Positions 6,259 through 6,762 of a DNA stretch of 6,762 nucleotides are shown one piece after another. The translations under genes and the position numbers were made by a program. The stretch lies in the NCBI GenBank assembly GCA_021161885.1, contig JAGGZS010000207.1, forward strand, positions 1 through 6,762, written 5' to 3'. A model generated the notes under the pieces. The model was not told the origin of the DNA, did not search any database, and worked only from the letters and a program-made list of their open reading frames with translations. This stretch comes from a bacterium (lineage in GTDB: Bacteria; Auribacterota; Auribacteria; Auribacterales; Auribacteraceae). Position 1 is the first letter of the stretch. Each line of letters begins with the position of its first letter.

Positions 6259-6762
6259 TTAATCTTTTTTAAAAAATTTTATCATTGAAGCGATATAAAA
6301 AATAACAATTAAGAAAGTAAGATTTTTAAACCCGATAATCATAGAAGAATATTCCATTACCCCGCCGAACATAGCGCCTATCAGGTTAGACCCCATGGAA
6401 ATAGACCTTTGGTTTGAATTTTTAAATTTCGCGACAAAAATAACTCCCGAAAAAAATATGGGCAGTCCGATCAATACGCCGGCTGATATAAATTTAACGA
6501 TTAACCCGTAAGACAGAATTAATTTTAGCGGAAAAAAATAGTTCACCGCAAACGCAATAAACAAACATATATAATAAAATTTTAAATTATTAACTTTTAT
6601 TTTCAAGACATACAAATTCGCTAAAAGCACTGTTGTAAAAATAGCTATGAATACCGCCGAGTTCACAATCCACGTAGAACCGAACAAAAGCGACATTTGA
6701 GTAATGCTTTTTGTCTCAAACAACAAAAAACCAGCACCCAAAAAGAAAAAAGACGGCTGAAA
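6259..6762 (-). CDS. Polytopic membrane protein of the spermidine-synthase-like type, C-terminal part
   Basis: This is the last 167 residues of a membrane protein that enters from the right edge; the reading frame is open to base 6762, and the TTG at 6741 is internal, not a start. It has about five hydrophobic segments. Two conserved-looking blocks identify the type: GAGFLLFETKSITQ followed by LLFGSTWIVNS near the start, and RSISMGSNLIGAMFGGVMEY then IIGFKNLTFLIVIFY near the end. I know both blocks from the membrane part of bacterial proteins annotated as spermidine-synthase-like, in which a methyltransferase-fold domain is joined to many membrane helices. The soluble domain, if present, would be outside the window. 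The function of these proteins is not established, and polyamine synthesis should not be assumed. Five bases separate it from the first glycosyltransferase, which suggests a role near surface glycan assembly. Confidence 0.7.
   Translation of the reverse strand, partial: FQPSFFFLGAGFLLFETKSITQMSLLFGSTWIVNSAVFIAIFTTVLLANLYVLKIKVNNLKFYYICLFIAFAVNYFFPLKLILSYGLIVKFISAGVLIGLPIFFSGVIFVAKFKNSNQRSISMGSNLIGAMFGGVMEYSSMIIGFKNLTFLIVIFYIASMIKFFKKD

Noticed and set aside
6739..6741. TTG as the start of the membrane protein
   Set aside because: The frame stays open to the window edge with a hydrophobic sequence (FQPSFFF) that continues the membrane segment, so the gene is simply cut by the window.

Overview
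The window is a single run of nine genes, all on the minus strand, so transcription goes from the right edge to the left edge. The DNA is AT-rich and full of A and T homopolymers. Gene spacing is tight: one ATGA overlap, one TAA-ATG abutment, and gaps of 5 to 61 nt. I see no convincing promoter, intrinsic terminator, RNA gene, CRISPR array or mobile element. The flavour (low-GC DNA, GT4 sugar transferases next to a multi-pass membrane protein of the spermidine-synthase-like type, a HIT protein, a YjbQ protein) suggests an uncultured Gram-negative bacterium, perhaps of an Omnitrophota-like lineage. That is a weak inference from protein style only.

Right part (6762 to 2812), in transcription order: the C-terminal half of a polytopic membrane protein, then three different GT4-family glycosyltransferases. 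This looks like the end of a cell-surface or exopolysaccharide gene set. All three transferases have the family's E-x7-E signature, and they differ enough to act on different sugars or linkages.

Middle and left part (2811 to 1): a YfcE/MJ0936-type metallophosphoesterase, a HIT-family nucleotide hydrolase or phosphorylase, a YjbQ (UPF0047) gene broken by two independent one-base frameshifts, an unrecognised protein with a long lysine-rich linker and a membrane anchor near its C-terminus, and the N-terminus of a probable M20-family peptidase that starts at GTG and runs off the left edge.

Most of this is ordinary. The two points worth following are the doubly frameshifted yjbQ, where both lesions map to short homopolymers, and the unrecognised lysine-rich membrane-anchored protein. 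I found no convincing new multi-gene system.
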